Shown here: positions 1 to 5,042 of the stretch, piece by piece
Numbering within the stretch: position 1 is the first letter of the stretch
Layout: each line of letters begins with the position of its first letter
Source of the DNA: Bacillota bacterium
Lineage (GTDB): Bacteria > Bacillota > Clostridia > Clostridiales > Clostridiaceae
Length of the DNA: 5,042 bases
NCBI GenBank assembly: GCA_030706065.1
Contig: JAUZPH010000307.1
Span: forward strand, 1 to 5,042
Direction: 5' to 3'
Notes under the pieces: model-generated
Database searches by the model: none
The model's input: only the letters and a program-made list of their open reading frames with translations
Told to the model about the DNA's origin: nothing
Made by a program: the position numbers and the translations under genes

Positions 1-156
1 ATGCAGAGGCTGTTTGATGCAGAGCTCATGAGTAAAATAGTTGCAGAGTTGAAGGGAATAGGCTTTAAATATGTGGCCATGGATATGCAGGGCTACAGAA
101 CCGGAAGCATGAATGAGGTTTTAAAACTTGACAATACTAAGAAAGTAAGAAGATAA
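1..156 (+). CDS. larE: LarE-like ATP-dependent sacrificial sulfur transferase, C-terminal end (5' end outside window)
   Basis: Open frame from base 1 to the TAA at 154-156, giving the last 51 residues. The stretch GFKYVAMDMQGYRTGSMNEV (residues 21-40) closely matches, from memory, the C-terminus of LarE proteins, where a helix is followed by a 'GF-Y-.-D-.-GYR-GSMN' ending. LarE is a PP-loop enzyme that adenylates the nickel-pincer nucleotide precursor and supplies its sulfur for the lactate racemase cofactor. Many LarE homologues sit outside lar operons and may have other substrates. The family is about 270 residues, so some 80% of the gene, including the PP-loop and the sacrificial cysteine(s), lies upstream and cannot be assessed. 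The ATG at base 1 is an internal Met by this alignment, not a start. The neighbouring desulfurase and thiI fit a sulfur-transfer setting, but 147 bases and a strong palindrome separate them, so co-transcription is uncertain. Confidence 0.75.
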   Translation: MQRLFDAELMSKIVAELKGIGFKYVAMDMQGYRTGSMNEVLKLDNTKKVRR

Positions 157-283
157 GGAGGGTGTGAAAAATATAGTTATTCTTTTTCGCGGGCCGCTGG
201 TGGGAACCACGAGCGGTATAGCGAAATTTATAGAATATCTTTTTTTCACACCGTCCTAAATATTTAAGATGATAAGAAGATAA
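146..283. repeat. 11-bp direct repeat (146-156 and 273-283) bracketing the palindrome
   Basis: TAAGAAGATAA occurs at 146-156, where it includes the larE stop codon, and again without mismatch at 273-283. Between them lie the 100-nt palindrome and 16 further bases. This could be a target-site duplication left by an insertion, in which case the pre-insertion junction would run from the larE stop straight into the desulfurase leader. It could also be chance in A/G-rich sequence. The palindrome starts directly at the left copy, but the right copy is 16 bases beyond its end, which is untidy for a simple transposon. A shorter TAA repeat (154-156, 257-259) lies exactly at both palindrome ends. Confidence 0.5.
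157..256 (+). repeat. 100-nt imperfect palindrome: structured leader RNA or MITE/REP-like element
   Basis: The arms 157-171 and 242-256 pair at 14 of 15 positions, with only G160 facing G253. Inside, 178-183 pairs with 232-237 and 185-190 with 221-226. The tip is 194-198 with 212-216, followed either by 200-203 with 207-210 or by TGGT/ACCA closed by a GGGA tetraloop. About 35 base pairs join into one long rod. It begins one base after the larE stop and ends 47 bases before the desulfurase start. It is not a normal terminator: the T7 run at 240-246 lies within the outer arm and 17 bases from the GC-rich core. I recognise no named RNA family. Possible roles are a processed or stabilising intercistronic hairpin, a leader regulating the desulfurase-thiI operon, or a small inserted palindromic element. 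Confidence 0.7.
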
Positions 284-303
284 ATGTTTTGGGAAGTGAT
301 TCT

Positions 304-1437
304 ATGGAGGTCTACTTTGACAATGGGGCCACTACAAAGCCCTATGATGAGGTTGTTGAGGCTGCAGCGGATACGATGAAGAACAATTACGGCAATCCCT
401 CTTCGGCCCATGGACTGGGGCTAAGAGCTGAAAAAAAACTGAATGAGGCCAGGGATAGCGTGGCACGGACTTTAGGGTGCACAAGAGATGAGATAATATT
501 CACCTCCGGAGGCAGCGAAAGCAATAACTTCCTGATAAAGGGGTTTATCGGTGCAGGAGATCATGCTGTAACCAGTGCAATTGAGCATCCCAGTGTTCTT
601 AATACCTTTAAAGAGCTTGAAAAGGCAGGAGTGAAGGTTACATATCTTGAGGTGGACGACAGCGGCAGAATTTCCCTTGAGGCGTTGAAAGCTGCTGTTA
701 ATAATGATACCCGCCTTGTAAGCATAATGCATGTTAATAATGAGGTTGGTACTATACAGGACATAGAAGATATGGGGAACATCATAAAGGAAGCAAGTCC
801 AAGGGTCAAGTTCCATGTGGATGCAGTGCAGAGCTATGGGAAATACAGAATCGATGTTAAGAAGGCAAATATAGACCTTCTCTCCGCCAGCGGACATAAA
901 ATACACGGCCCGAGGGGCATTGGTTTCGCATATTTAAGGAAGGGCTTGAACCCCAAGGCCCTTATAAGCGGAGGAGGCCAGGAGAGAACTTTTCGTTCAG
1001 GAACGGAAAATCTTCCTGGTGCAGTGGGGCTAAGTACTGCAGCAGAGATAATGTATAAAAACCTGGAGACAAACTACCGAAGTGTACGGGAGTTGAAGGA
1101 ATATTTTATCGAAAGACTTGGAAACATAAAAAATATAGTGATAAACAGCCCTTGCGAGGAGTACTTTTCCCCATTTATACTGAGTGTTTCCTTCACCGGA
1201 GTGAGAGGAGAAGTGCTGCTGCATCTCCTGGAGGAGAAAGGGATATATGTATCCACCGGCTCGGCTTGTTCCTCCAGGGAAAGAAATGACAGCCATGTGC
1301 TGAGAGCCCTCGGGCTTAAAACTGAAAACCTGAAGGGCACAATCCGGTTCAGCTTCAGTGAGTATAATTCAAGGGATGAAGTAGACTACACCATAGAGGT
1401 GCTTCAAAAGAGTCTGAAGTTTTTAAGGAGAAATTGA
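304..1437 (+). CDS. Cysteine desulfurase, NifS/IscS family, probable ThiI partner
   Basis: Pyridoxal-phosphate enzyme that converts L-cysteine to alanine and an enzyme persulfide. With ATG 304 the protein is 377 residues, usual for the family. It opens with MEVYFDNGATTKP, the standard N-terminus. His95 lies in SAIEHPSV, Asp173/Gln176 in FHVDAVQ, and the Schiff-base lysine is Lys199 in SASGHKIHGPRG. The catalytic cysteine is Cys322 in VSTGSACSS, on the mobile loop typical of the IscS/NifS group rather than SufS. A TTG at 289 would add five residues but would extend past the family N-terminus. ATG 304 has GGGAAG seven bases upstream, a moderate ribosome site. The stop is one base before thiI, so the two are surely co-translated. 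Bacillus subtilis NifZ, encoded beside thiI, is the known precedent for a dedicated desulfurase feeding ThiI. I infer the same role here. No convincing promoter is visible directly upstream. Confidence 0.95.
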   Translation: MEVYFDNGATTKPYDEVVEAAADTMKNNYGNPSSAHGLGLRAEKKLNEARDSVARTLGCTRDEIIFTSGGSESNNFLIKGFIGAGDHAVTSAIEHPSVLNTFKELEKAGVKVTYLEVDDSGRISLEALKAAVNNDTRLVSIMHVNNEVGTIQDIEDMGNIIKEASPRVKFHVDAVQSYGKYRIDVKKANIDLLSASGHKIHGPRGIGFAYLRKGLNPKALISGGGQERTFRSGTENLPGAVGLSTAAEIMYKNLETNYRSVRELKEYFIERLGNIKNIVINSPCEEYFSPFILSVSFTGVRGEVLLHLLEEKGIYVSTGSACSSRERNDSHVLRALGLKTENLKGTIRFSFSEYNSRDEVDYTIEVLQKSLKFLRRN

Positions 1438-1438
1438 T

Positions 1439-2587
1439 ATGAGAAAGCTTTTACTAATAAAGTATGCCTCCGAAATATTCCTTAAGGGCCTTAACAGGAA
1501 TAAATTCGAGAAGAAGCTCAAGTTAAATATAATGGAAGTACTTAAAGGTGTGCAGTATGAATTTTTAAATGACATGGGAAGATGGTTCATATACAGCGAG
1601 GACCTGGAAGAGGCTACTGCAAGAGTGAAAAGGGTCTTTGGGGTATATGAGGTATGTATAGTCAATGAGGTAGAACCAACTATGGAAGCCATAAGTAAAG
1701 TAGCGGTAGAAGAGGCCCGGGAATTTGGAGAGACTACCTTCAAGGTGGAAGGTAACAGAGCCAATAAGGCCTTCCCGATAAATTCCATGGAACTGAGCCG
1801 CGAGGTGGGAGCCATAGTTCTCAGGAATGTAGAAGGGTTGAAGGTTGACGTACATAAGCCCAAGCGGGTAATAAATGTTGAAATAAGAGAGAGGGCCTAC
1901 GTTTATTCCAAGAGAATAAAGGCTGCCGGAGGGCTGCCCTATGGTATGAACGGCAGTACCATGCTTATGCTTTCCGGCGGAATAGATTCTCCTGTTGCCG
2001 GCTATATGATGGCAAGAAGAGGTGTGGAGTTGAACTGCGTGTATTATCACAGCCATCCCTATACCAGTGAAAGGGCAAAGGAAAAGGTGAAGGATTTAGC
2101 CAGGATACTTAAGGGATATACAGGAAGCATAAAGCTTTACGTAGTTCCCTTTACCGATGTTCAGATGGCCATTATAGACAAGTGCCCGGAAAATGAGCTG
2201 ACAATAATTATGAGAAGGTTCATGATGAGGATTGCCTGTGCCCTTTCTGAAATGCTTGGCGTTAATTCTGTAACGACGGGAGAGAGCATCGGCCAGGTAG
2301 CAAGCCAGACTATGGAAGGACTCATCGTAAGCAGTGACGTGGCAGACAGACCGGTGTTCAGGCCTTTGATAGCCACCGATAAGACAGATATAATGGATGT
2401 TTCCAGGGAAATCGGTACCTACGAAACCTCCATATTGCCCTATGAAGACTGCTGCACTATATTCGTTCCGAAGCATCCGAAAACGAAACCGAGGCTTGAG
2501 GTAATAAGGCATTCGGAAAGTGTGCTGGATATAGAGAGACTGGTGAAGGATGCCATAGATAATATGGAAGTGTATGAAGACCTGTAA
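1439..2587 (+). CDS. thiI: tRNA 4-thiouridine synthase ThiI, rhodanese-less form
   Basis: Adenylates U8 of tRNA and replaces its oxygen with sulfur to give 4-thiouridine, a near-UV sensor base. The 382 residues show the N-terminal ferredoxin-like region (about 1-60), a THUMP RNA-binding domain (about 60-165) and a PP-loop ATPase whose signature SGGIDSP is at 179-185. The conserved RRFMMRIA segment (259-266), TTGESIGQVASQT (279-291) and RPL-ATDKTDI (308-318) follow. PYEDCCTIFVPKHP (334-347) holds Cys338-Cys339, the only cysteine pair. The E. coli enzyme (about 480 aa) has a C-terminal rhodanese domain with the persulfide cysteine. Here the protein ends before it, as in Bacillus, so sulfur must come directly from a desulfurase, presumably the upstream gene. 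The thiamine-thiazole role needs the rhodanese domain in E. coli and is unlikely here. Ribosome site AAGGAG (1425-1430) lies inside the end of the desulfurase gene, eight bases from ATG. Confidence 0.97.
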   Translation: MRKLLLIKYASEIFLKGLNRNKFEKKLKLNIMEVLKGVQYEFLNDMGRWFIYSEDLEEATARVKRVFGVYEVCIVNEVEPTMEAISKVAVEEAREFGETTFKVEGNRANKAFPINSMELSREVGAIVLRNVEGLKVDVHKPKRVINVEIRERAYVYSKRIKAAGGLPYGMNGSTMLMLSGGIDSPVAGYMMARRGVELNCVYYHSHPYTSERAKEKVKDLARILKGYTGSIKLYVVPFTDVQMAIIDKCPENELTIIMRRFMMRIACALSEMLGVNSVTTGESIGQVASQTMEGLIVSSDVADRPVFRPLIATDKTDIMDVSREIGTYETSILPYEDCCTIFVPKHPKTKPRLEVIRHSESVLDIERLVKDAIDNMEVYEDL

Positions 2588-2593
2588 AAAAGT

Positions 2594-2627
2594 ATGAAAA
2601 AGGCGTCTGGAAAGACGCCTTTTTCAT
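2594..2627. terminator. Bidirectional intrinsic terminator shared by thiI and the convergent secreted-protein gene
   Basis: A perfect 15-bp stem, 2594-2608 with 2613-2627, closes a GGAA loop. GGCGTCT/AGACGCC forms the GC-rich core, flanked by five A on the left and five T on the right. Because the flanks are complementary, either strand gives a hairpin followed by a U tract. It starts six bases after the thiI stop, and its last base is also the last base of the convergent gene's stop codon, so one element ends both transcripts. Confidence 0.93.
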
Positions 2628-3448
2628 TATTCTGGACTGTTTGATGCGACTTTTACCGCTGCCTGGTGTCTCGAATCCAGTTTCCCATCAAAGTGGTGCG
2701 TACTATTTAAAAAGTGAACATCAAAATGGCCATCCATGCCATTTCCCTTAATAGTATCCAGGTTTTCTCCGCGGCCGTAGCCTTCGGATCTGTTGTCCAC
2801 CACGGCATAGGCCGGAGCGGAATCCACACCGGCATGGGGTTGGCCCGCCATGGATGCAGCAAGAATTCTACCATTTATATATATATGGACGGGACGGACG
2901 TCCCAACTGAAACCTCCCCAGATACTCTTTATAATCTTTGTGTCTTCAAGGGTCAGTGCCTCGCAATCCGCATGATTGGCACCCATGGTCCTCTTTATCT
3001 TGAAGGTTTTTCCGGTATACACATCTTTAACCGTGACTACCGAGCCTATGGGAAACACGTCTCTGGCGGATTTCCACCAGTCCAGCATTTCCACCTTTTT
3101 TTTAGGCTTGCTTACCTCCGGGAGGTTGCCTCCTCTGGATAATGTAGCCGTTTTTGGCTTTTCTGCCGCAAGGGCAACGGTTTTTGCAGCCTCTTCCCCG
3201 GCATACTTTGCTGCCAGGACATTTTTAAGGCCGGAGTTCATGGAATCCTCCTGAGTACTGATGGCTTTTGTGAGATCACTAAGTGAAACTGTACTCTCAA
3301 CAGTAGTCTGTACATTGGCTGTACCTAAATGATCTGACGCTTGTACACTAACTTGAGCCCCCACCTTGGACTCATGAGAGGAGATGGATAGGATTGCTGC
3401 AGCAATACCAATGAATAATGCTGCAATTAACGGAATATTTTTTTTCAT
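2627..3448 (-). CDS. Secreted or membrane-anchored protein of unknown function under cyclic di-AMP riboswitch control
   Basis: 273 residues starting at the ATG whose complement is 3446-3448, with ribosome site AGAGGTG (3455-3461) six bases away. Residues 1-22 are a Lys-Lys start and a hydrophobic core (IPLIAALFIGIAAAIL), a signal peptide or anchor, with a possible cleavage after VGA at about 31. Residues 35-118 are Ala/Ser/Thr/Lys-rich and probably a flexible linker. Residues 120-273 form a domain starting LDWWKSARDVFPIGSVVTV, with RTMGANHADCEALT (153-166), a Trp-rich IWGGFSW (176-182), AASMAGQPHAG (197-207) and GNGMDGHFDVHFLN (235-248), then HH and RH at 251-252 and 260-261. I recall similar uncharacterised domains in clostridial exported proteins but cannot name a family. 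The clustered His/Asp/Cys could bind metal. Cyclic di-AMP riboswitches often precede cell-wall and osmotic-stress genes, so a wall-related role is a reasonable inference, not shown. Confidence 0.9.
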   Translation of the reverse strand: MKKNIPLIAALFIGIAAAILSISSHESKVGAQVSVQASDHLGTANVQTTVESTVSLSDLTKAISTQEDSMNSGLKNVLAAKYAGEEAAKTVALAAEKPKTATLSRGGNLPEVSKPKKKVEMLDWWKSARDVFPIGSVVTVKDVYTGKTFKIKRTMGANHADCEALTLEDTKIIKSIWGGFSWDVRPVHIYINGRILAASMAGQPHAGVDSAPAYAVVDNRSEGYGRGENLDTIKGNGMDGHFDVHFLNSTHHFDGKLDSRHQAAVKVASNSPE

Positions 3449-3465
3449 GGTTTACACCTCTTTTT

Positions 3466-3571
3466 TTACGCCGGCGAAGTTAGTTGACGGGTTCAGGAAA
3501 GAGTACCTTACCATTTAAGGATTCACCCCATAAAAAAATCCTCCGCTGTCCTGCCAAGACATTAGGCGAAA
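3466..3571 (-). promoter_or_regulatory. Cyclic di-AMP riboswitch (ydaO-yuaA type)
   Basis: Read on the minus strand, the region shows the conserved blocks in order: TTCGCCTAAT, hairpin TGTC..GACA, AGCGGAGGA, a T-rich turn, GGGGTGAATCC, a small hairpin AGG..CCT, and CTGAACCCGTCAACTAACTT followed by CGCCGGCG. The last block matches the family hallmark 'CCGAAYCCGTCAGCTAACCTCG' very closely. Helix P1 is CGCC (3565-3568) with GGCG (3469-3472). These RNAs bind cyclic di-AMP and usually switch the gene off. The aptamer ends only about 20 bases before the start codon, leaving no room for a terminator. Together with the loop/Shine-Dalgarno complementarity (3498-3505 with 3455-3463) this suggests translational control. 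Confidence 0.93.
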
Positions 3572-3618
3572 TTGTTTGGCATGTCCAGCTGGTCTTCGTG
3601 GACGTGTGGATGGCTCAT
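3562..3618 (-). CDS. Putative 18-residue His-rich leader peptide overlapping the riboswitch
   Basis: Minus-strand frame from ATG (complement of 3616-3618) to TAA (complement of 3562-3564), product MSHPHVHEDQLDMPNNFA. GGTGGAGG (complement of 3625-3632) lies six bases upstream, one of the strongest ribosome sites in the window. It is inside the leader of the riboswitch-controlled gene, about 60 bases after the predicted transcript start. Its last codons and stop are part of the aptamer: GCC lies in P1 and TAA in the conserved block after it. Terminating ribosomes would therefore cover P1. Three histidines alternate with other residues (HPHVH), as in metal-binding tails. I know no family for it. 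It could be a regulatory upstream ORF, a functional microprotein, or a chance frame with a chance ribosome site. Confidence 0.45.
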   Translation of the reverse strand: MSHPHVHEDQLDMPNNFA

Positions 3619-3687
3619 GAAAATCCTCCACCTTATATATGTATTGGTAAAGTCCACATATAATGCATGTACAAAACCAGCATTTAC

Positions 3688-3715
3688 ATTATAACATATA
3701 TTCTTGTTTATCCAA
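3688..3715 (-). promoter_or_regulatory. Promoter for the leader ORF, riboswitch and secreted-protein gene
   Basis: On the minus strand, TTGGAT (complement of 3710-3715), a 16-base spacer and TATAAT (complement of 3688-3693), with TG one base before the -10 (extended -10). The start would fall near 3681, giving a leader of about 230 bases that contains the small ORF and the whole aptamer, as required for a riboswitch transcript. The consensus -10 makes a vegetative sigma factor likely. Confidence 0.75.
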
Positions 3716-3752
3716 GTGGCAGTGTATGGAATACTTTTTTAATAAGCCTCAC

Positions 3753-3780
3753 TTGTCATTATGAATTGTTGTGATAGAAT
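3753..3780 (+). promoter_or_regulatory. Promoter for the DUF2156/GNAT gene pair
   Basis: TTGTCA (3753-3758), 16 bases, TAGAAT (3775-3780), with TG at 3772-3773 forming an extended -10. The start would be near 3787, leaving a leader of about 28 bases that contains the ribosome site AGGAGG (3803-3808). It is divergent from the riboswitch gene promoter, with the two -35 boxes about 40 bases apart, so a regulator bound between them could affect both. I see no clear operator there. Confidence 0.65.
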
Positions 3781-3814
3781 AAAAATGGGTGGGAAGCTCA
3801 AAAGGAGGTAACAA

Positions 3815-4717
3815 ATGACGGACTTTAAAGAATTACAGCTGGGCGATAGAGAACTTTTTAACAGTTTTTTAAAGGACTACAGCTTTGGGACATATGAATA
3901 TGCTTTTTCTACATTATATATATGGAGAAAAATGTGCAGGGTTTATCATTCGGTAATCCAGGATGCACTGATAGTAAAGAAGGATGATGATGAAAAGGGC
4001 CAGTCCTTTATGGCGCCCATAGGATACCGTGAAGAAAATTTGAAATTGATAATAGAGGATTTACTGGAGATGAAAAAAGAAATTCCCAATATGCCGTATC
4101 TTTTCAGGGATGTTGAGGAAGACTTTCTTGCAAAGTTGACAGATGTTTACGGCGAAAAAGTGAAATACGTTGAGGACGACGGTAATTTTGACTATATATA
4201 TGATACTGAAGAACTTATTTCGCTATCCGGCAAAAAGTTTCACTCGAAGAAAAATCACTTCAACAGTTTTATCACGTCTTATTCCTATAATATAAAGGAT
4301 ATAAATGAACACGATACTGCTGAGGAATGTATAAAGTTTGCAGGGCAGTGGCTGGATGATAAAACAGGTAAAACTGACGAGTTGATGTATGAGGTCAGAG
4401 CTATAGAAGAATTGATAAACAACCGGTCCGTGCTTAATATTGAGGGGATGGCTGTATATGCAGATGGGGTAATGGCCGGCTTTACCCTGGGTGAGAGGTT
4501 GAATGACAATATGGTTGTAATCCATATTGAGAAGGGTGATAATAATTTCAGGGGAATATACGCCTTCCTGAATAAGGTTTTTCTGGATAAGTATTTTTCG
4601 GATGTTAAATATGTAAACCGTCAGGAGGACGTCGGTATAAAGGGGCTCAGAATGGCAAAGATGTCCTATCATCCGGTAAAGTTGGAGAAAAAATATAATG
4701 TTAATATAGAGGTATAA
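3815..4717 (+). CDS. DUF2156 / phosphatidylglycerol lysyltransferase C-terminal-domain protein
   Basis: 300-residue soluble protein with no membrane segment. It has the LPG_synthase_C (DUF2156) fold, a tandem GNAT-like domain related to the catalytic part of MprF, which moves lysine from lysyl-tRNA to phosphatidylglycerol, and to FemX-type aminoacyl transferases. Recognisable parts are YDTEELISLSGKKFHSKKNH (129-148), the GNAT-like MAVYADGVMAGFTLGE (212-227), IEKGDNNFRGIYAFLN (238-253) and NRQEDVGIKGLRMAKMSYHP (268-287). The last resembles the 'NREQDLG..GLR.AK.SY.P' ending typical of this clostridial family. MprF's N-terminal flippase is absent, so this is a free-standing transferase whose donor and acceptor are unknown. 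ATG 3815 has AGGAGG six bases upstream. The downstream GNAT gene starts two bases after the stop, so they form an operon. Confidence 0.9.
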   Translation: MTDFKELQLGDRELFNSFLKDYSFGTYEYAFSTLYIWRKMCRVYHSVIQDALIVKKDDDEKGQSFMAPIGYREENLKLIIEDLLEMKKEIPNMPYLFRDVEEDFLAKLTDVYGEKVKYVEDDGNFDYIYDTEELISLSGKKFHSKKNHFNSFITSYSYNIKDINEHDTAEECIKFAGQWLDDKTGKTDELMYEVRAIEELINNRSVLNIEGMAVYADGVMAGFTLGERLNDNMVVIHIEKGDNNFRGIYAFLNKVFLDKYFSDVKYVNRQEDVGIKGLRMAKMSYHPVKLEKKYNVNIEV

Positions 4718-4719
4718 TT

Positions 4720-5042
4720 ATGAGAAAACTTCTCGAAGGCAAAAATATAAGGCTTACAGCGATAAAAGGGTGTGACGGAGCCGCTCTTGAGCAATGGTTT
4801 AACGATGTGCCCTTCATGAGGAATTATGATATCATTCCTGCGGTACCACAGTCTGAGAAGGGTATTGAAGAGCTTTTAAGATATTATTCCGATAGTCAGG
4901 AAAGGCTTATACTGGCAATCCGGCTGAAAGATGATGACCGCCTTATAGGGGTAGCGGGCTTCGACGAAATAATGTGGGCAAACAGTACAGCCTTTCTCTT
5001 CATAGGCATTGGAGAAAGTGAATCAAGGGGCAAAGGCTATGG
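4720..5042 (+). CDS. GNAT family N-acetyltransferase (3' end outside window)
   Basis: The first 107 residues of a protein that continues beyond the window. The opening MRKLLEGKNIRLTAIKGCDG and the WFND..FMRNYD segment (26-36) are typical of RimJ/RimL-type acetyltransferases (Acetyltransf_3), which move acetyl from acetyl-CoA to an amino group. RLIGVAGFDEIMWANSTAFL (74-93) is the usual beta-strand pair with GNAT motif C/D features, and GESESRGKGYG at the edge is the start of the R-x-x-G-x-G acetyl-CoA pyrophosphate loop. The substrate cannot be predicted. Ribosome site GAGG (4709-4712) overlaps the end of the previous gene, and the two-base gap implies translational coupling with the DUF2156 protein. 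Confidence 0.88.
   Translation, partial: MRKLLEGKNIRLTAIKGCDGAALEQWFNDVPFMRNYDIIPAVPQSEKGIEELLRYYSDSQERLILAIRLKDDDRLIGVAGFDEIMWANSTAFLFIGIGESESRGKGY

Noticed and set aside
199..216. T-box-like GGTGG..ACCACG in the palindrome
   Set aside because: A T-box leader needs a specifier stem and a terminator/antiterminator pair. None is present, and the sequence is the self-complementary tip of the rod.
191..219. Resemblance of the palindrome tip to group II intron domain V
   Set aside because: There is a GNRA-type loop and a 3' bulge, but the catalytic AGC/CGC triad is not in place and the whole element is only 100 nt, with no other intron domains.
188..246. The GC-rich palindrome core plus T7 as an intrinsic terminator for larE
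   Set aside because: The T run is 17 bases from the GC core and is itself paired in the outer arm, so there is no free U tract directly after a stem.
289..303. TTG 289 as start of the cysteine desulfurase
   Set aside because: It would add GSDS-type residues before the usual family N-terminus MEVYFDN, and it would cover the GGGAAG ribosome site that serves ATG 304.
260..303. A promoter just upstream of the cysteine desulfurase
   Set aside because: Only poor -10-like matches such as TAAGAT with badly spaced, weak -35 sequences are present; not strong enough to report.
472..906. Long minus-strand frames inside the cysteine desulfurase and thiI genes
   Set aside because: They lie opposite strongly conserved coding sequence, give cysteine/histidine-rich or low-complexity products of no recognisable family, and lack ribosome sites. 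They are shadows of the real genes.
2714..3254. Plus-strand frames opposite the secreted-protein gene
   Set aside because: No ribosome site or promoter, no recognisable domain, and the minus-strand gene has a promoter, riboswitch, ribosome site and terminator that fit together.

Overview
The window looks like chromosomal DNA of a low-GC Gram-positive bacterium, most likely of the class Clostridia. This rests on the strong AGGAGG-type ribosome binding sites, consensus extended -10 promoters, a ydaO-type (cyclic di-AMP) riboswitch, a ThiI without a rhodanese domain paired with its own cysteine desulfurase, and the tight gene packing. No species can be named from the sequence alone.

Left part (1-2627, plus strand): the 3' end of a LarE-like ATP-dependent sulfur transferase gene, a 100-nt imperfect palindrome, then a two-gene operon of a cysteine desulfurase (304-1437) and thiI (1439-2587) separated by one base. 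The desulfurase makes enzyme-bound persulfide from cysteine. ThiI activates tRNA uridine-8 with ATP and installs the sulfur as 4-thiouridine. The palindrome (157-256) begins at the base after the larE stop codon, and an 11-bp direct repeat lies on either side of it, so it may be an inserted element, a structured leader RNA, or both.

Middle part (2594-3715): a perfect 15-bp hairpin with T/A tracts on both sides serves as a shared terminator for thiI and for a convergent minus-strand gene. That gene (2627-3448) encodes a secreted or membrane-anchored protein of unknown function with a conserved-looking, His/Asp-rich C-terminal domain. Its leader carries a clear cyclic di-AMP riboswitch. Upstream of the riboswitch, and running into its first helix, is an 18-codon reading frame with an excellent ribosome binding site, coding for a His-rich peptide. 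A good extended -10 promoter lies further upstream. There is no space for a terminator between aptamer and gene, and a loop of the aptamer is complementary to the gene's Shine-Dalgarno sequence, so control is probably at translation.

Right part (3753-5042, plus strand): a divergent promoter drives a 300-aa protein with the phosphatidylglycerol lysyltransferase C-terminal (DUF2156, GNAT-like) fold, followed two bases later by a GNAT N-acetyltransferase that runs off the window.

The most unusual material is the His-rich leader ORF joined to the cyclic di-AMP aptamer, the aptamer-loop/Shine-Dalgarno complementarity, and the repeat-flanked palindrome after larE.
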